Shown: piece by piece, positions 34,551-42,819 of the stretch
How the letters are laid out: every line of letters starts with the position of its first letter
Position numbering within the stretch: position 1 is the stretch's first letter
Assembly: GCA_910583895.1 (NCBI GenBank)
Contig: CAJTYJ010000003.1
Location: 61,114-125,113 of the forward strand
Length of the DNA stretch: 64,000 bases
Reading direction: 5' to 3'
From: an uncultured Lachnospiraceae bacterium
Lineage (GTDB): Bacteria; Bacillota; Clostridia; Lachnospirales; Lachnospiraceae
Notes under the pieces: model-generated
Told to the model about the DNA's origin: nothing
Database searches by the model: none
The model's input: the letters and a program-made list of their open reading frames with translations, nothing else
Position numbers and translations under genes: made by a program

Positions 34551-35396
34551 TCACTCCGCCTCCTCTTCTTCCGCGTATGTCCGGTACAAATCCATAAACG
34601 CATCGGTCATCCGATATACATACCCCTGGTCGGTCACCAGATAACCCTTTTCCGGATGAATCCACGCCTGCATGGCTCCCTGTCCGTTGTCACCGAAGAT
34701 CAGATCCAGTTCCATTTCTCCCTTCGGGTCCCGAAGCGTTTTTGCCGCTCTCTCCGGTCCGGCTCCTTCATAGAAGGTCTCCCGGAGCCGATTCTTTTGT
34801 TCCTCCCAGTAATCTGCATAATAGCCGTTCCCTGTAAACTCCCGGACTACAAAGATGCCGCTAAGATCTGTCAAGCAGTTATTCTGCTTCACCTGCCAGG
34901 CATTGGCGCCAAAAAGCGCTCCGGTCCAGACACTAATCACCACTGCCCAGATGCATCCGAAACGGACATAACCGGACAGCGTAAAGATTCGTTTGTCCCC
35001 GGTAAAATAGGCAAGGCTGCCATAAAGAGCGCCTCCAAACAGAGCCGAAGTCCCATACTCTGCCAGATACGAGATGCGGGGAGCCTGTGGAAAAAACGCA
35101 TCCCATCCAAAGATTCCAAGACCTGTGCGCAGATCATGCTCCCCGTGCAGCGCCTGGTGCAAAAACTCGCTGAGCTTATAGGGTATCCCCAGCACTGCCT
35201 TCAGGGGCAGAAAACTCTCTGTGTAGTAACGATAGCTGAACCACCCCAGCAAAAGCCCCAGGACGGTAAAAAGCACGATCCTTCTGGTTCCTTTTTCATA
35301 ATGAACCACCTGTTCCTTTAATACTTCATCGTTTCCTTCATAGACCACTCTGGGAATCTCCACCTGGCCCTCTCTCATTTCTTCATGTTCCGCCAT
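34551..35396 (-). CDS. hypothetical membrane protein coupled to the ECF sigma gene (possible anti-sigma factor)
   Basis: 281 residues: a 45-residue cytoplasmic N-terminus rich in Glu, a transmembrane helix at about 46-62, two more around 110-165, and an extracytoplasmic C-terminal domain (about 170-275) with GNGYYADYWEEQKNRLRETF. Anti-sigma factors usually place a sigma-binding segment before the first helix, which fits, but no zinc anti-sigma motif is seen. It is almost fused to the sigma gene: GGAGG at the sigma stop serves this start. An ATG two codons upstream is possible. Confidence 0.6.
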   Translation of the reverse strand: MAEHEEMREGQVEIPRVVYEGNDEVLKEQVVHYEKGTRRIVLFTVLGLLLGWFSYRYYTESFLPLKAVLGIPYKLSEFLHQALHGEHDLRTGLGIFGWDAFFPQAPRISYLAEYGTSALFGGALYGSLAYFTGDKRIFTLSGYVRFGCIWAVVISVWTGALFGANAWQVKQNNCLTDLSGIFVVREFTGNGYYADYWEEQKNRLRETFYEGAGPERAAKTLRDPKGEMELDLIFGDNGQGAMQAWIHPEKGYLVTDQGYVYRMTDAFMDLYRTYAEEEEAE

Positions 35397-35398
35397 CT

Positions 35399-35911
35399 TC
35401 ATTCCTCCATCCGTCCGATTTCTCTCAGATACAGTTTCCGGTACTTCTTCCTTGCACGGTGCAGACGCACTTTCACGTTGGCCTCTGTGATCCCGAGCAT
35501 CCGGGAAAGCTCTTCGTAGGCAATCCCTTCGCAGTCCCGCAGAAGCAGAATCGTCCGCTCCTCCTCCTTCATCATACAAAGGACCTTTCGGACAAGCGCT
35601 CCCTCTTCCCTTTGGATCATCTGCTCTTCCAGAGGACTGTCCAGACTTTTGTCATTTCCGTCCGGCATCTCTTCTCCAAGCAGCAGCGGCTGCTTTTTTC
35701 TTGCATAGGACAGGAACGTATTTCTTGCAATTGTGAGACACCAGGTCTTCTCGCTGCAGTCCCCCCGGAATCTGCGCATTCCCTGAAAGATTTTGAGAAA
35801 AGTCTCCTGCGCCAGATCCTTCGCCAGCTCCTCTTCTCTGCACATATAATACAGGTAGTTGTACACCGCATCCCTGTATGTCCGGTAAAGTTTCTCAAAC
35901 CGTGCTTTCAT
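35399..35911 (-). CDS. ECF RNA polymerase sigma factor
   Basis: 170-residue sigma-70 family protein with only regions 2 and 4. Region 2 is FEKLYRTYRDAVYNYLYYMCREEELAKDLAQETFLKIF (read in parts, about 4-42), with WCLTIARNTFLSYARKK after it; region 4 is IAYEELSRMLGITEANVKVRLHRARKKYRKL (about 128-160). Start at 35911 with AAGGAG upstream. It probably directs its own operon; a TGTAACA-type sequence followed by TGTCT lies at 35958-35984. Target genes elsewhere are unknown. Confidence 0.88.
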   Translation of the reverse strand: MKARFEKLYRTYRDAVYNYLYYMCREEELAKDLAQETFLKIFQGMRRFRGDCSEKTWCLTIARNTFLSYARKKQPLLLGEEMPDGNDKSLDSPLEEQMIQREEGALVRKVLCMMKEEERTILLLRDCEGIAYEELSRMLGITEANVKVRLHRARKKYRKLYLREIGRMEE

Positions 35912-35957
35912 CTGCGGTCTCCTTATTTCTTCTCTTTGATGGCCATCTATAATAACA

Positions 35958-35984
35958 GACACATATCCCCCGGAATTGTTACAC
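35958..35984 (-). promoter_or_regulatory. possible ECF-type autoregulatory promoter
   Basis: On the minus strand TGTAACA is followed about 16 bases later by GTGTCTG, 50-75 bases upstream of the sigma ATG. AAC-containing -35 and GTC-containing -10 elements are usual for ECF promoters. A single match, so weak. Confidence 0.35.
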
Positions 35985-36055
35985 TTTTTCAGATTTTTTT
36001 CCGTATCTCTTCCACCGGTTCTCCATCCGTTCTGGCAGCATTGTCCCGCAAAGCA

Positions 36056-36083
36056 GAAAAAGCCCCCGTATTTCTACGGAAGC
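36056..36083 (-). terminator. terminator of the nahK operon
   Basis: AGC-CCCGTA/TACGG-GCT stem with a TTTC-type loop, followed on the minus strand by TTTTT, about 40 bases after the nahK stop. Confidence 0.65.
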
Positions 36084-36122
36084 TCTCTCCACTGTCCATA
36101 CATGGCAGTCAGTTACCCCTAT

Positions 36123-37232
36123 TTATAAATACTGCTCTGCAATCTCCTGCAGCTGTCCCCACTTGTCTTCCATATCCTTCACCATACGGAACTGGGTCCT
36201 GCAGCGGTCCAGATTGTGCTCCGGCCGATGGATCTTGAAATAATGATCCCCTTCCAGATAGTCCGTCAAAAACCGCATCCCGCATTCCAGCGTCATAAGC
36301 TTCGCCCCCATGGGCAGCATCTGGATCTCCTTTTCGGTAAGTGACCCGCCGCAGCCCTCGATAAATCCTTTCGTATACAGAGCAAACAGCTCCAGATCAC
36401 AGGAAATCTTCGTCAGATCCTTCTCATCCTCCGCTCCGGTATTCGCTCCGAAGCGAATGGAATCTCCATAGTCATAGAGTGCTGAACCGGGCATCACCGT
36501 ATCCAGGTCAATCACACAGATTCCTTTTCTGGAAACCTGATCCAGCATGATATTGTTCAGCTTCGTATCATTGTGCGTCACCCGCAGCGGAATCTCTCCG
36601 GAGGAAAGCAGATCACAGAGCACACGGCAGTCCTCTTCCCGGTCCAGCACGAACCGGATCTCTTCTGCCACTCCTGCTGCACGCTTCAGAGAATCCGCTT
36701 CCACCGCCTTCTTAAAGTTCTTCAGACGGTCCACTGTATTGTGGAAATTTGGAATCGTCTCATGAAGGCTCTCTGCCGGATACTCTGCCAGCAGTTTCTG
36801 GAAATGGCCAAATGCCACCGCGCTCTCATAGAAATCCTCCGGACGTTCCACCACATCATAACTGACTGCATCCTCCACAAACCGGTACATCCGCCAGAAC
36901 GTACCGTCCGCTTCCTGCCAGTAGGAACCGCCGTCTCTGGTCGGGATTACATTCAGCGCCTCTCTTCTGGGGTCTCCGCCGTTCTCCGTGATCTTTTTCT
37001 GCAAAAATGCAGTCACGCCTGCGATATTCTCCATCAGCCCTTTGGGATCCCTGAACACTTCATGATTCATCCTTTGAAGAATGTATCTCACCTGTTCTCC
37101 GGATGCCGTACGACAGGTCAGAAGAAAGGTGTCGTTGATATGTCCGTTTCCATGGGGTTCGATGCTTTCCAGCTCTCCTTCAATTTCAAACTTCTCCGAG
37201 ATCTGCAATAATTCCGTCTTTTCTCTGCTCAT
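36123..37232 (-). CDS. nahK: N-acetylhexosamine 1-kinase
   Basis: Phosphorylates GlcNAc or GalNAc at C-1 in the lacto-N-biose/galacto-N-biose pathway (LnpB). The 369-residue protein is a phosphotransferase of the APH fold: G-loop GNGHINDTF at about 28-36, catalytic aspartate in THNDTKLNN at about 222, and metal site IDLDTVMPG at about 241-249. It is the last gene after the sugar ABC importer, 10 bases after the MalG-like permease, and acts on the hexosamine released by the GH112 phosphorylase encoded 5.5 kb away. Confidence 0.92.
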   Translation of the reverse strand: MSREKTELLQISEKFEIEGELESIEPHGNGHINDTFLLTCRTASGEQVRYILQRMNHEVFRDPKGLMENIAGVTAFLQKKITENGGDPRREALNVIPTRDGGSYWQEADGTFWRMYRFVEDAVSYDVVERPEDFYESAVAFGHFQKLLAEYPAESLHETIPNFHNTVDRLKNFKKAVEADSLKRAAGVAEEIRFVLDREEDCRVLCDLLSSGEIPLRVTHNDTKLNNIMLDQVSRKGICVIDLDTVMPGSALYDYGDSIRFGANTGAEDEKDLTKISCDLELFALYTKGFIEGCGGSLTEKEIQMLPMGAKLMTLECGMRFLTDYLEGDHYFKIHRPEHNLDRCRTQFRMVKDMEDKWGQLQEIAEQYL

Positions 37233-37241
37233 ACAGGCCTC

Positions 37242-38123
37242 CTAACCTTTTACACCGCCGCCTGTAACACCGGCAATGATCTTTTCTGACAGGAACACAT
37301 ACAGGATGAAAGTTGGCAGAAAGACAATGACCACTGCCGCAAACATTCCCGCGTAGTCTCCGGTATACCGCATGGAATTGATCATTCCGTAAAGTCCGAT
37401 GGCTACGGATTTTACCCTGTCAGAGTTTGCAAAAATCAGAGACATAAAGTACTCATTCCACACATTGATAAAGTTGAAAATAGTAACCGTAATAATTCCC
37501 GGCTGCGCCATGGGCAGCATGATCTTCCAGAAGGTTTTCATGGGCGGACATCCGTCAATGGCAGCCGCCTCTTCAAAGGACCTGGAAAGATTGCTGAAAA
37601 AGGTCAGAAGAAAAATCGTCGTATAGGGTACATTGATCCCCACATACAAAAAGATCAGCACCGCACGGTTGGCCAGCGATACATTCAGGATATTCCAGCC
37701 TGCCACCAGTCCGAACAGCGGCAGCACGATCATGGTCGCCGGAACACCCATGGCCGCCACAAAACCGTTCTGGACCAGTTTATTGCCCAGAAACGTAAAG
37801 CGGGAAAGCACATAGGCCGCCGGTGCGCAGATCAGCACCAGAAACGCACAGGATATGGTCGCATAGACCAGTGAATTCATGAAAAACACGGACACGTTGG
37901 ATGCCTTCCATGCTTTGGCATAATTCTCCAGATGAAATCCGCTCTCAAACTGGAAGACCGTCCCGGAGAAGATTTCCTTGGAAGTGGAAAAGCTGGCAGC
38001 GATCACCCATCCCAGAAGGATAAAGGTGAACAGCACCCACAGGGACAGGATGAGATAACCCGGAGCCAGACGAAGCTCTCTGCGCCAGTTCACACGTTCA
38101 CGCACTTTCTTTTCTTTTGCCAT
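37242..38123 (-). CDS. sugar ABC transporter permease, MalG-like
   Basis: 293-residue inner permease with six predicted helices and the EAA loop FEEAAAIDGCPPMKTFWKIMLPMAQPG at about 200-225, where the ATPase docks. It pairs with the MalF-like permease 14 bases upstream and the binding protein before it. No ATPase gene is present, so a shared MsmK-type ATPase encoded elsewhere is expected. Substrate inferred from context: lacto-N-biose/galacto-N-biose or related host-glycan disaccharides. Confidence 0.93.
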   Translation of the reverse strand: MAKEKKVRERVNWRRELRLAPGYLILSLWVLFTFILLGWVIAASFSTSKEIFSGTVFQFESGFHLENYAKAWKASNVSVFFMNSLVYATISCAFLVLICAPAAYVLSRFTFLGNKLVQNGFVAAMGVPATMIVLPLFGLVAGWNILNVSLANRAVLIFLYVGINVPYTTIFLLTFFSNLSRSFEEAAAIDGCPPMKTFWKIMLPMAQPGIITVTIFNFINVWNEYFMSLIFANSDRVKSVAIGLYGMINSMRYTGDYAGMFAAVVIVFLPTFILYVFLSEKIIAGVTGGGVKG

Positions 38124-38137
38124 CCTTACTCCCTCCT

Positions 38138-39043
38138 TTAAAATTCGATGTCATCGTCTTTGAAGACTTTGTCGCACACAACGAAAATCAGTACCACGCA
38201 CACACTCAGGAGTACGCCCACCGCCGCGCCGATCCCGGCATTTCTCTCGGTCATACTGTTTCCTGCGCCGAAAATGTTCTGGTACATATAGACCACCGGC
38301 GTAATGGTCTGGGTATTGGAGACCACCATGGAGAACAGCTGGGACCACAGGAAAAATCCGGCGGAACTGATACTCCACATGGTTATATTCGTCTTTGTAA
38401 CCCCCTTCAGAAGCGGAAGGGTGATATAGCGGAACTGCTGAATCCTGCTGGCGCCGTCCAGCGTAGCCGCCTCATAATAATCCGTGCCGATCCGCTCGAT
38501 GCCGCTGGCAAAGATCAGCATATGATATCCCACCATTCCGAAGCAGTATGCAATCAGAAGGGCGATAAACAGATGAGACGGATCCAGCCACTGGAATTTG
38601 GCCAGCCACTTCCAGTGCAGCAGTTCTCCGATGGATTTGAAAAGACCGAACTTGGGGCTGAACACATATTGCAGCCACATGGTCGCCAGCGCCACCGCAC
38701 TGACCACGTTGGGCATGTAGATAATCGCCCGGAACGCACTTTTGAAACGGATCCCGCTGGTGAGGATCGCTGCGAACAGGAGCGCAAGCCCCATGACAAG
38801 GATCCCTCCGAAAAGCCAGATCCGGAAGATATTCCACATGGATATGCGGAACAGCTCCGTGTTGAACAGTTTTATGTAATTGGCAAGTCCTGAAAACTGC
38901 CACTTGGATACCGCATCTGTCACTCCTTCAATCTTAAAGAAACTCATGGCAATGGTGCGGAAGATCGGATACAGGAAGATGATACAGAACATGATGACCG
39001 CAGGTGCAAGGAACACCACGATCATGGTCTTATTTTTTTTCAA
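38138..39043 (-). CDS. sugar ABC transporter permease, MalF-like
   Basis: 301-residue permease with six helices, the first at about 8-30. The EAA loop is YYEAATLDGASRIQQFRYITLPLLKG at about 188-213. It lies downstream of the binding-protein gene, separated by a stem-loop (39091-39126) that probably lowers expression relative to the binding protein. It forms the membrane channel with the MalG-like partner. Confidence 0.93.
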   Translation of the reverse strand: MKKNKTMIVVFLAPAVIMFCIIFLYPIFRTIAMSFFKIEGVTDAVSKWQFSGLANYIKLFNTELFRISMWNIFRIWLFGGILVMGLALLFAAILTSGIRFKSAFRAIIYMPNVVSAVALATMWLQYVFSPKFGLFKSIGELLHWKWLAKFQWLDPSHLFIALLIAYCFGMVGYHMLIFASGIERIGTDYYEAATLDGASRIQQFRYITLPLLKGVTKTNITMWSISSAGFFLWSQLFSMVVSNTQTITPVVYMYQNIFGAGNSMTERNAGIGAAVGVLLSVCVVLIFVVCDKVFKDDDIEF

Positions 39044-39090
39044 TCCGGCAACCCCCTCTTTTCATAACAGATCTTATGTTTCCACTTTTA

Positions 39091-39126
39091 AAAATATGGC
39101 AGCACCGTCAAACACGATGCCGCCAT
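39091..39126 (-). terminator. intercistronic stem-loop/attenuator after the solute-binding protein
   Basis: ATGGCGGCATCG pairs with CGGTGCTGCCAT and is followed by TATTTTT on the minus strand, between the binding-protein stop and the first permease. Partial termination here would give the usual excess of binding protein. Confidence 0.7.
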
Positions 39127-39181
39127 AATCATCTCATGTCTATCCGTGCAGATCTCTATGCACTTTCTATCATGTTGTAAT

Positions 39182-40513
39182 TTAGTTTCCTGCTGCTTTC
39201 AGAGCATCTACAAATCCCTGTGCGTCCAGAGAACCGCCGCAAAGCTTGGTGAAGTTCTCAATGATAATCGGGGTCATATCTGCATTTGCCTCAGCGCCTG
39301 CTGCCCACGGATAACGGGTCTGCATGCTGTCCATGACCGGTTTTACGTTGGTCAGAAGTGCCGGCCACTCTGTGTTGCTGGTGTCTGCCGGGATACCTAC
39401 GGACATCTCGGAGAGAAGCACATCCGCCTCGCCCTTGGTCAGATAGGTAATAAGCTGGAACGCCTGCTCTGCCTTGGTGGATTTTGCGTTGATTGCAAAT
39501 ACCTGTGCACCGTAGTTGGAAGCCTCGGTTCCGTCGGTTCCGCCTTCCACTGCCGGATAGCTGAAGCAGCCCCACTTAAAGTCTTCGCCTGCGATATCTT
39601 TCACTTCGTTGGGCAGCCAGGAACCGTTCAGATACATTGCTGCGGTACCCATCGCCAGCTCGGTGTTCTGTCCTGCCGGCCACTGATTACTCTCGATGGT
39701 CTCGGAGAAATAGCCTTTGCTCGCCAGCTCTTCATAAGCCTGTGCAGTCTTTAATACTGCCTCGTTGTCCCAGTCACCGTTCTTTACAACTTCTTCCGTT
39801 GCCGGCTCGCCGATCAGACGGCTCATATGATATCCGAACAGGCTGGCAATGTATGCGTTGTCATTGGTGATCGGCGTATAACCTGCATCTTTGATCTTCT
39901 GGCAGGTATCCAGAAACTCGTCCCAGGTCTCCGGAACTTTCGTCACGCCTGCTTCCTCAAAGATGTCCATGTTGTAGAAATAAGCGAATACGTTGGGCTG
40001 ATAGGGGATGGACTTCAAGGTGCCTCCGCCTACCTCACGGCATGCTGCCATCAGTCCTGCATTGGCAGTTGCCTCATAATCATTGGCCTTTGCAAGCTCT
40101 TCCAGATCCAGAAGGTAGCTCCCCCAGGTCGTATTTACACGGTCGATATCCTCATCGAACAGGTCAATGTTGGTTCCTGCATCCAGTGCCGGCTGCAGTC
40201 CTTCACGGATTCCGGTACGTCCTTTGAACTGTACGTCCACCGCGATGCCGGTCTCAGCGGTAAATGCCTCAATAGACTGGGAAAGCGCCTGCGCCTGGGG
40301 CTCTGCTGCATCCCACATGGACCAGTATACCAGTCCGTCTCCGGTTGCTTCTGCTGCCGGTGTCTCGGTGCTGCTGTCTGTTGCAGCATCTGCTGCCGGT
40401 GCTTCGGTACTGCTGTCTGCTGCCGGTGCGGAATCTCCGGAAGAACCGCAGCCAGCCAGTGTCGCTGCCACCATAGCTGCACACAGAAGCGTACTTACCA
40501 TCTTCTTTTTCAT
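39182..40513 (-). CDS. sugar ABC transporter solute-binding lipoprotein
   Basis: 443-residue family-1-type extracellular binding protein. The signal peptide ends in the lipobox LAGC (Cys at 22), followed by a Ser/Thr/Glu/Ala-rich tether to about 58, then the two-lobe domain from LVYWSMWDAAEPQ. The start at 40513 has CAGGAGG upstream. Together with GH112, NahK and the nucleotidyltransferase it points to import of lacto-N-biose or galacto-N-biose. First gene of the importer-nahK unit, divergent from the AraC regulator. Confidence 0.93.
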   Translation of the reverse strand: MKKKMVSTLLCAAMVAATLAGCGSSGDSAPAADSSTEAPAADAATDSSTETPAAEATGDGLVYWSMWDAAEPQAQALSQSIEAFTAETGIAVDVQFKGRTGIREGLQPALDAGTNIDLFDEDIDRVNTTWGSYLLDLEELAKANDYEATANAGLMAACREVGGGTLKSIPYQPNVFAYFYNMDIFEEAGVTKVPETWDEFLDTCQKIKDAGYTPITNDNAYIASLFGYHMSRLIGEPATEEVVKNGDWDNEAVLKTAQAYEELASKGYFSETIESNQWPAGQNTELAMGTAAMYLNGSWLPNEVKDIAGEDFKWGCFSYPAVEGGTDGTEASNYGAQVFAINAKSTKAEQAFQLITYLTKGEADVLLSEMSVGIPADTSNTEWPALLTNVKPVMDSMQTRYPWAAGAEANADMTPIIIENFTKLCGGSLDAQGFVDALKAAGN

Positions 40514-40913
40514 ACTTTTTACCTCCTGAATGTTCAAAAATATACAGCATACAGACTTGCAAAATCCGTATGTCTGTGTGATCTGATGGTTTCATTATAG
40601 TGACGCATACAGAAAAAGTCTTTATCTTATCTATCTACGTTTTTGCACTATCGGCTTATTTTTTGTGTATTTTATACAATTTTCTCTGTTTTTCGTTTTG
40701 CTGCATGTGATGTTTACACATTTTCATTTTTTTCAAGATGGAATTTTCACCAATTTTCCATCTGAATGCTTTTCTCATCCTGCATTTTAGACAATCTGTC
40801 TCATTCTTGATTTCTTTTTCTTTTGCTTTTTTTGCACTTTTGTATTATAATGGTTTCAAATAGGACGTTTTTTTTGCATAATCAGCTCTTTATTTACAAA
40901 GGACGGTGCCAGT
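40514..40913. promoter_or_regulatory. 400-base divergent regulatory region (ABC importer / AraC gene)
   Basis: Minus-strand TATAAT at 40594-40599 gives the importer promoter; its -35 is poor, which fits activator dependence. Plus-strand TTTGCT (40822-40827) and TATAAT (40846-40851) with an 18-base spacer serve the AraC gene. An 8-bp inverted repeat AGATGGAA/TTCCATCT (40736-40743, 40756-40763) and several TTTTTGCA runs (near 40637, 40830, 40870) are candidate AraC or CcpA sites. No open reading frame of interest. Confidence 0.55.
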
Positions 40914-41816
40914 ATGAGTTATAAAAGTGTTCATCTGCAGGATGTCCTGACCATCCGCGAGATCTATTCCATCCATTATTTTGAATATATGTGTGATTTT
41001 TCTTTTCCGGGAGAATCCCATGACTTCTGGGAATTTTTATGTGTAGACAAAGGAGAAGTGAATGTCTATGCCGATGAGCGGTTCCATGTTCTGAAAAAAG
41101 GAGATATCATCTTCCACAGACCCAATGAATTCCACGATGTGAAATCCAACGGCCTGATCGCTCCGAATCTTGTGGTTATGTCCTTTTCCTGCGCTTCCCA
41201 GGCCATGACATTTTTTGAAGAGAAAGTGTTAAAGATCAGCGAACCAGAACGGATTCTGCTGGCCCAGATCATCCAGGAGGCGAAGCATGCCTTTGAGGGA
41301 CGGATGGACGATCCTTATCAGGAGGAGCTGATTCGCAGCGACAGCCCCCGCTTTGCCGCCGAGCAGCTGATCCGGCTGTACTTGGAACAGCTTCTGATCC
41401 AGCTCATCCGCCGCTATATGGTCCGCACAGTCCCCACAAGCCCGGCCATTGTCAAATCCATCAAACAGAAGGCGGATGGGGAACTGTTCTCCCAGATCGT
41501 GGAATACATGGAAACCCATGTCTGCGAGAACCTGACCATCGAACAGCTCTGCAAAAGCAATTCCGTAGGCCGCTCCCAGCTTCAGAAGCTGTTCCGGACC
41601 AGAAGCGGCTACGGAGCCATTGAGTATTTTTCCAGAATGAAGGTAGACCTGGCCAAACAGATGATCCGGGAACATCATTATAATTTCACTCAGATCGCGG
41701 ATGCCCTGGGCTTTTCCTCCATCCATTATTTTTCCAGACAGTTTAAACGGATTACCGGCATGACGCCTTCGGAATACGCCTCCTCCATCAAAGCACTGTC
41801 CGATCAGCCGGGATAA
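40914..41816 (+). CDS. AraC-family transcriptional regulator
   Basis: 300 residues: N-terminal cupin-like sugar-sensing domain (FPGESHDFWEFLCVDKGEVNVYADERFHVLKKGDIIFHRPNEFHDV, read in parts, about 29-75), and two C-terminal helix-turn-helix motifs (NLTIEQLCKSNSVGRSQLQKLF and NFTQIADALGFSSIHYFSRQFKRITGMTPSEY, about 205-290). Divergent from the importer genes and convergent with the nucleotidyltransferase, so probably the activator of this locus. The ligand is unknown. Confidence 0.92.
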   Translation: MSYKSVHLQDVLTIREIYSIHYFEYMCDFSFPGESHDFWEFLCVDKGEVNVYADERFHVLKKGDIIFHRPNEFHDVKSNGLIAPNLVVMSFSCASQAMTFFEEKVLKISEPERILLAQIIQEAKHAFEGRMDDPYQEELIRSDSPRFAAEQLIRLYLEQLLIQLIRRYMVRTVPTSPAIVKSIKQKADGELFSQIVEYMETHVCENLTIEQLCKSNSVGRSQLQKLFRTRSGYGAIEYFSRMKVDLAKQMIREHHYNFTQIADALGFSSIHYFSRQFKRITGMTPSEYASSIKALSDQPG

Positions 41817-41823
41817 GACGGCT

Positions 41824-42744
41824 CTATTCCCACAGCCTCTGGGGATACAGACCCTGATCTTTCAGAGACTGAATCGCCTTTACCACCACCGGCTTGTCTT
41901 CTTTGTAGGTCACGCCGTACCAGCGGTCCCTGGATTTTAAGACGGTTACTTCCGCCTTTTTTTCCTGGATCAGTTCATCCACCACAAAGGGAAGGAAATA
42001 TTCGCATTTCAGCGGATTTTTCGGTAAATGCTCCGTCAGAAAGGCAGTAAACCGATCCCTGATTTCTCCCATCATGCTGTTGGTAAAGCCCCACATATTC
42101 ATGGACACCACGGCATCTTCTGCAAGGGGCGTCCAGGTCGCTCCATCGTCTTCTGTGTAGGCCGGCCCGTCTTCCCGCCGTTCAATGCGGACCCGCTCGA
42201 CGATCTCAGTCAGCTTTCCGTCCTCGTTTGTCTCGCAGACACCTCTGGCCACATGACCGTTTTCCGTGAGGGTATTTTTCAAAAGATACCCTACCATCGT
42301 ATACTGGAACCGGTCCGCATCTTCGTGGGATGCCAGGAAATCATAAATCATCCGGAACGCCTGCTGTCCGTAGTAATCGTCCGCGTTGATGACGGCAAAG
42401 GGACCATCCACCACCGGAAGACAGGAAAGCACTGCATGGGCGGTACCCCAGGGTTTTACCCGGTCTTTCGGCGCCTGAAAGCCTTCCGGGAGATTGTTAA
42501 GATCCTGGAATACATACTCCACCTGGATTTTCTGCTCCATACGGTTTCCAATGGTCTCTTTAAAATCTTTTTCATTTTCCTTTTTGATAATAAAGATAAC
42601 TTTCTCAAATCCTGCTTTTACAGCATCGTAGATGGAAAAATCCATAATGATGTGTCCATGTGCATCCACTGGATCGATTTGCTTCAGGCCGCCGTAACGG
42701 CTTCCCATGCCGGCTGCCATAATAACGAGTACAGGTTTCTTCAT
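41824..42744 (-). CDS. UTP-hexose-1-phosphate uridylyltransferase-like nucleotidyltransferase
   Basis: 306-residue sugar nucleotidyltransferase: signature VIMAAGMGSRYGGLKQIDPVD at the start (shown in part), the metal-site INADDYYG at about 107-114, and KPWGTAHAVL. In GNB/LNB pathways galactose 1-phosphate made by the phosphorylase must become UDP-galactose; bifidobacteria use GalT. This UTP-using enzyme probably does that job or handles GlcNAc 1-phosphate. Start at 42744 because the ATG three codons earlier touches the GGAGG site. The -70 to -10 region carries the dispersed repeat. Confidence 0.82.
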   Translation of the reverse strand: MKKPVLVIMAAGMGSRYGGLKQIDPVDAHGHIIMDFSIYDAVKAGFEKVIFIIKKENEKDFKETIGNRMEQKIQVEYVFQDLNNLPEGFQAPKDRVKPWGTAHAVLSCLPVVDGPFAVINADDYYGQQAFRMIYDFLASHEDADRFQYTMVGYLLKNTLTENGHVARGVCETNEDGKLTEIVERVRIERREDGPAYTEDDGATWTPLAEDAVVSMNMWGFTNSMMGEIRDRFTAFLTEHLPKNPLKCEYFLPFVVDELIQEKKAEVTVLKSRDRWYGVTYKEDKPVVVKAIQSLKDQGLYPQRLWE

Positions 42745-42819
42745 AGTCTTCATCCTCCTATTTTATATCACTGCGCGATAGCACCAACGGGTAAAGTCGC
42801 TTCGGCACAGCTTGAACGA
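42745..42819 (-). repeat. dispersed leader repeat, copy 2
   Basis: Partner of 32553-32625. This copy encodes the last 16 residues and stop of the GH112 phosphorylase and then runs to the ribosome site of the nucleotidyltransferase gene. The core 51 bases are about 84% identical between copies. Confidence 0.75.
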
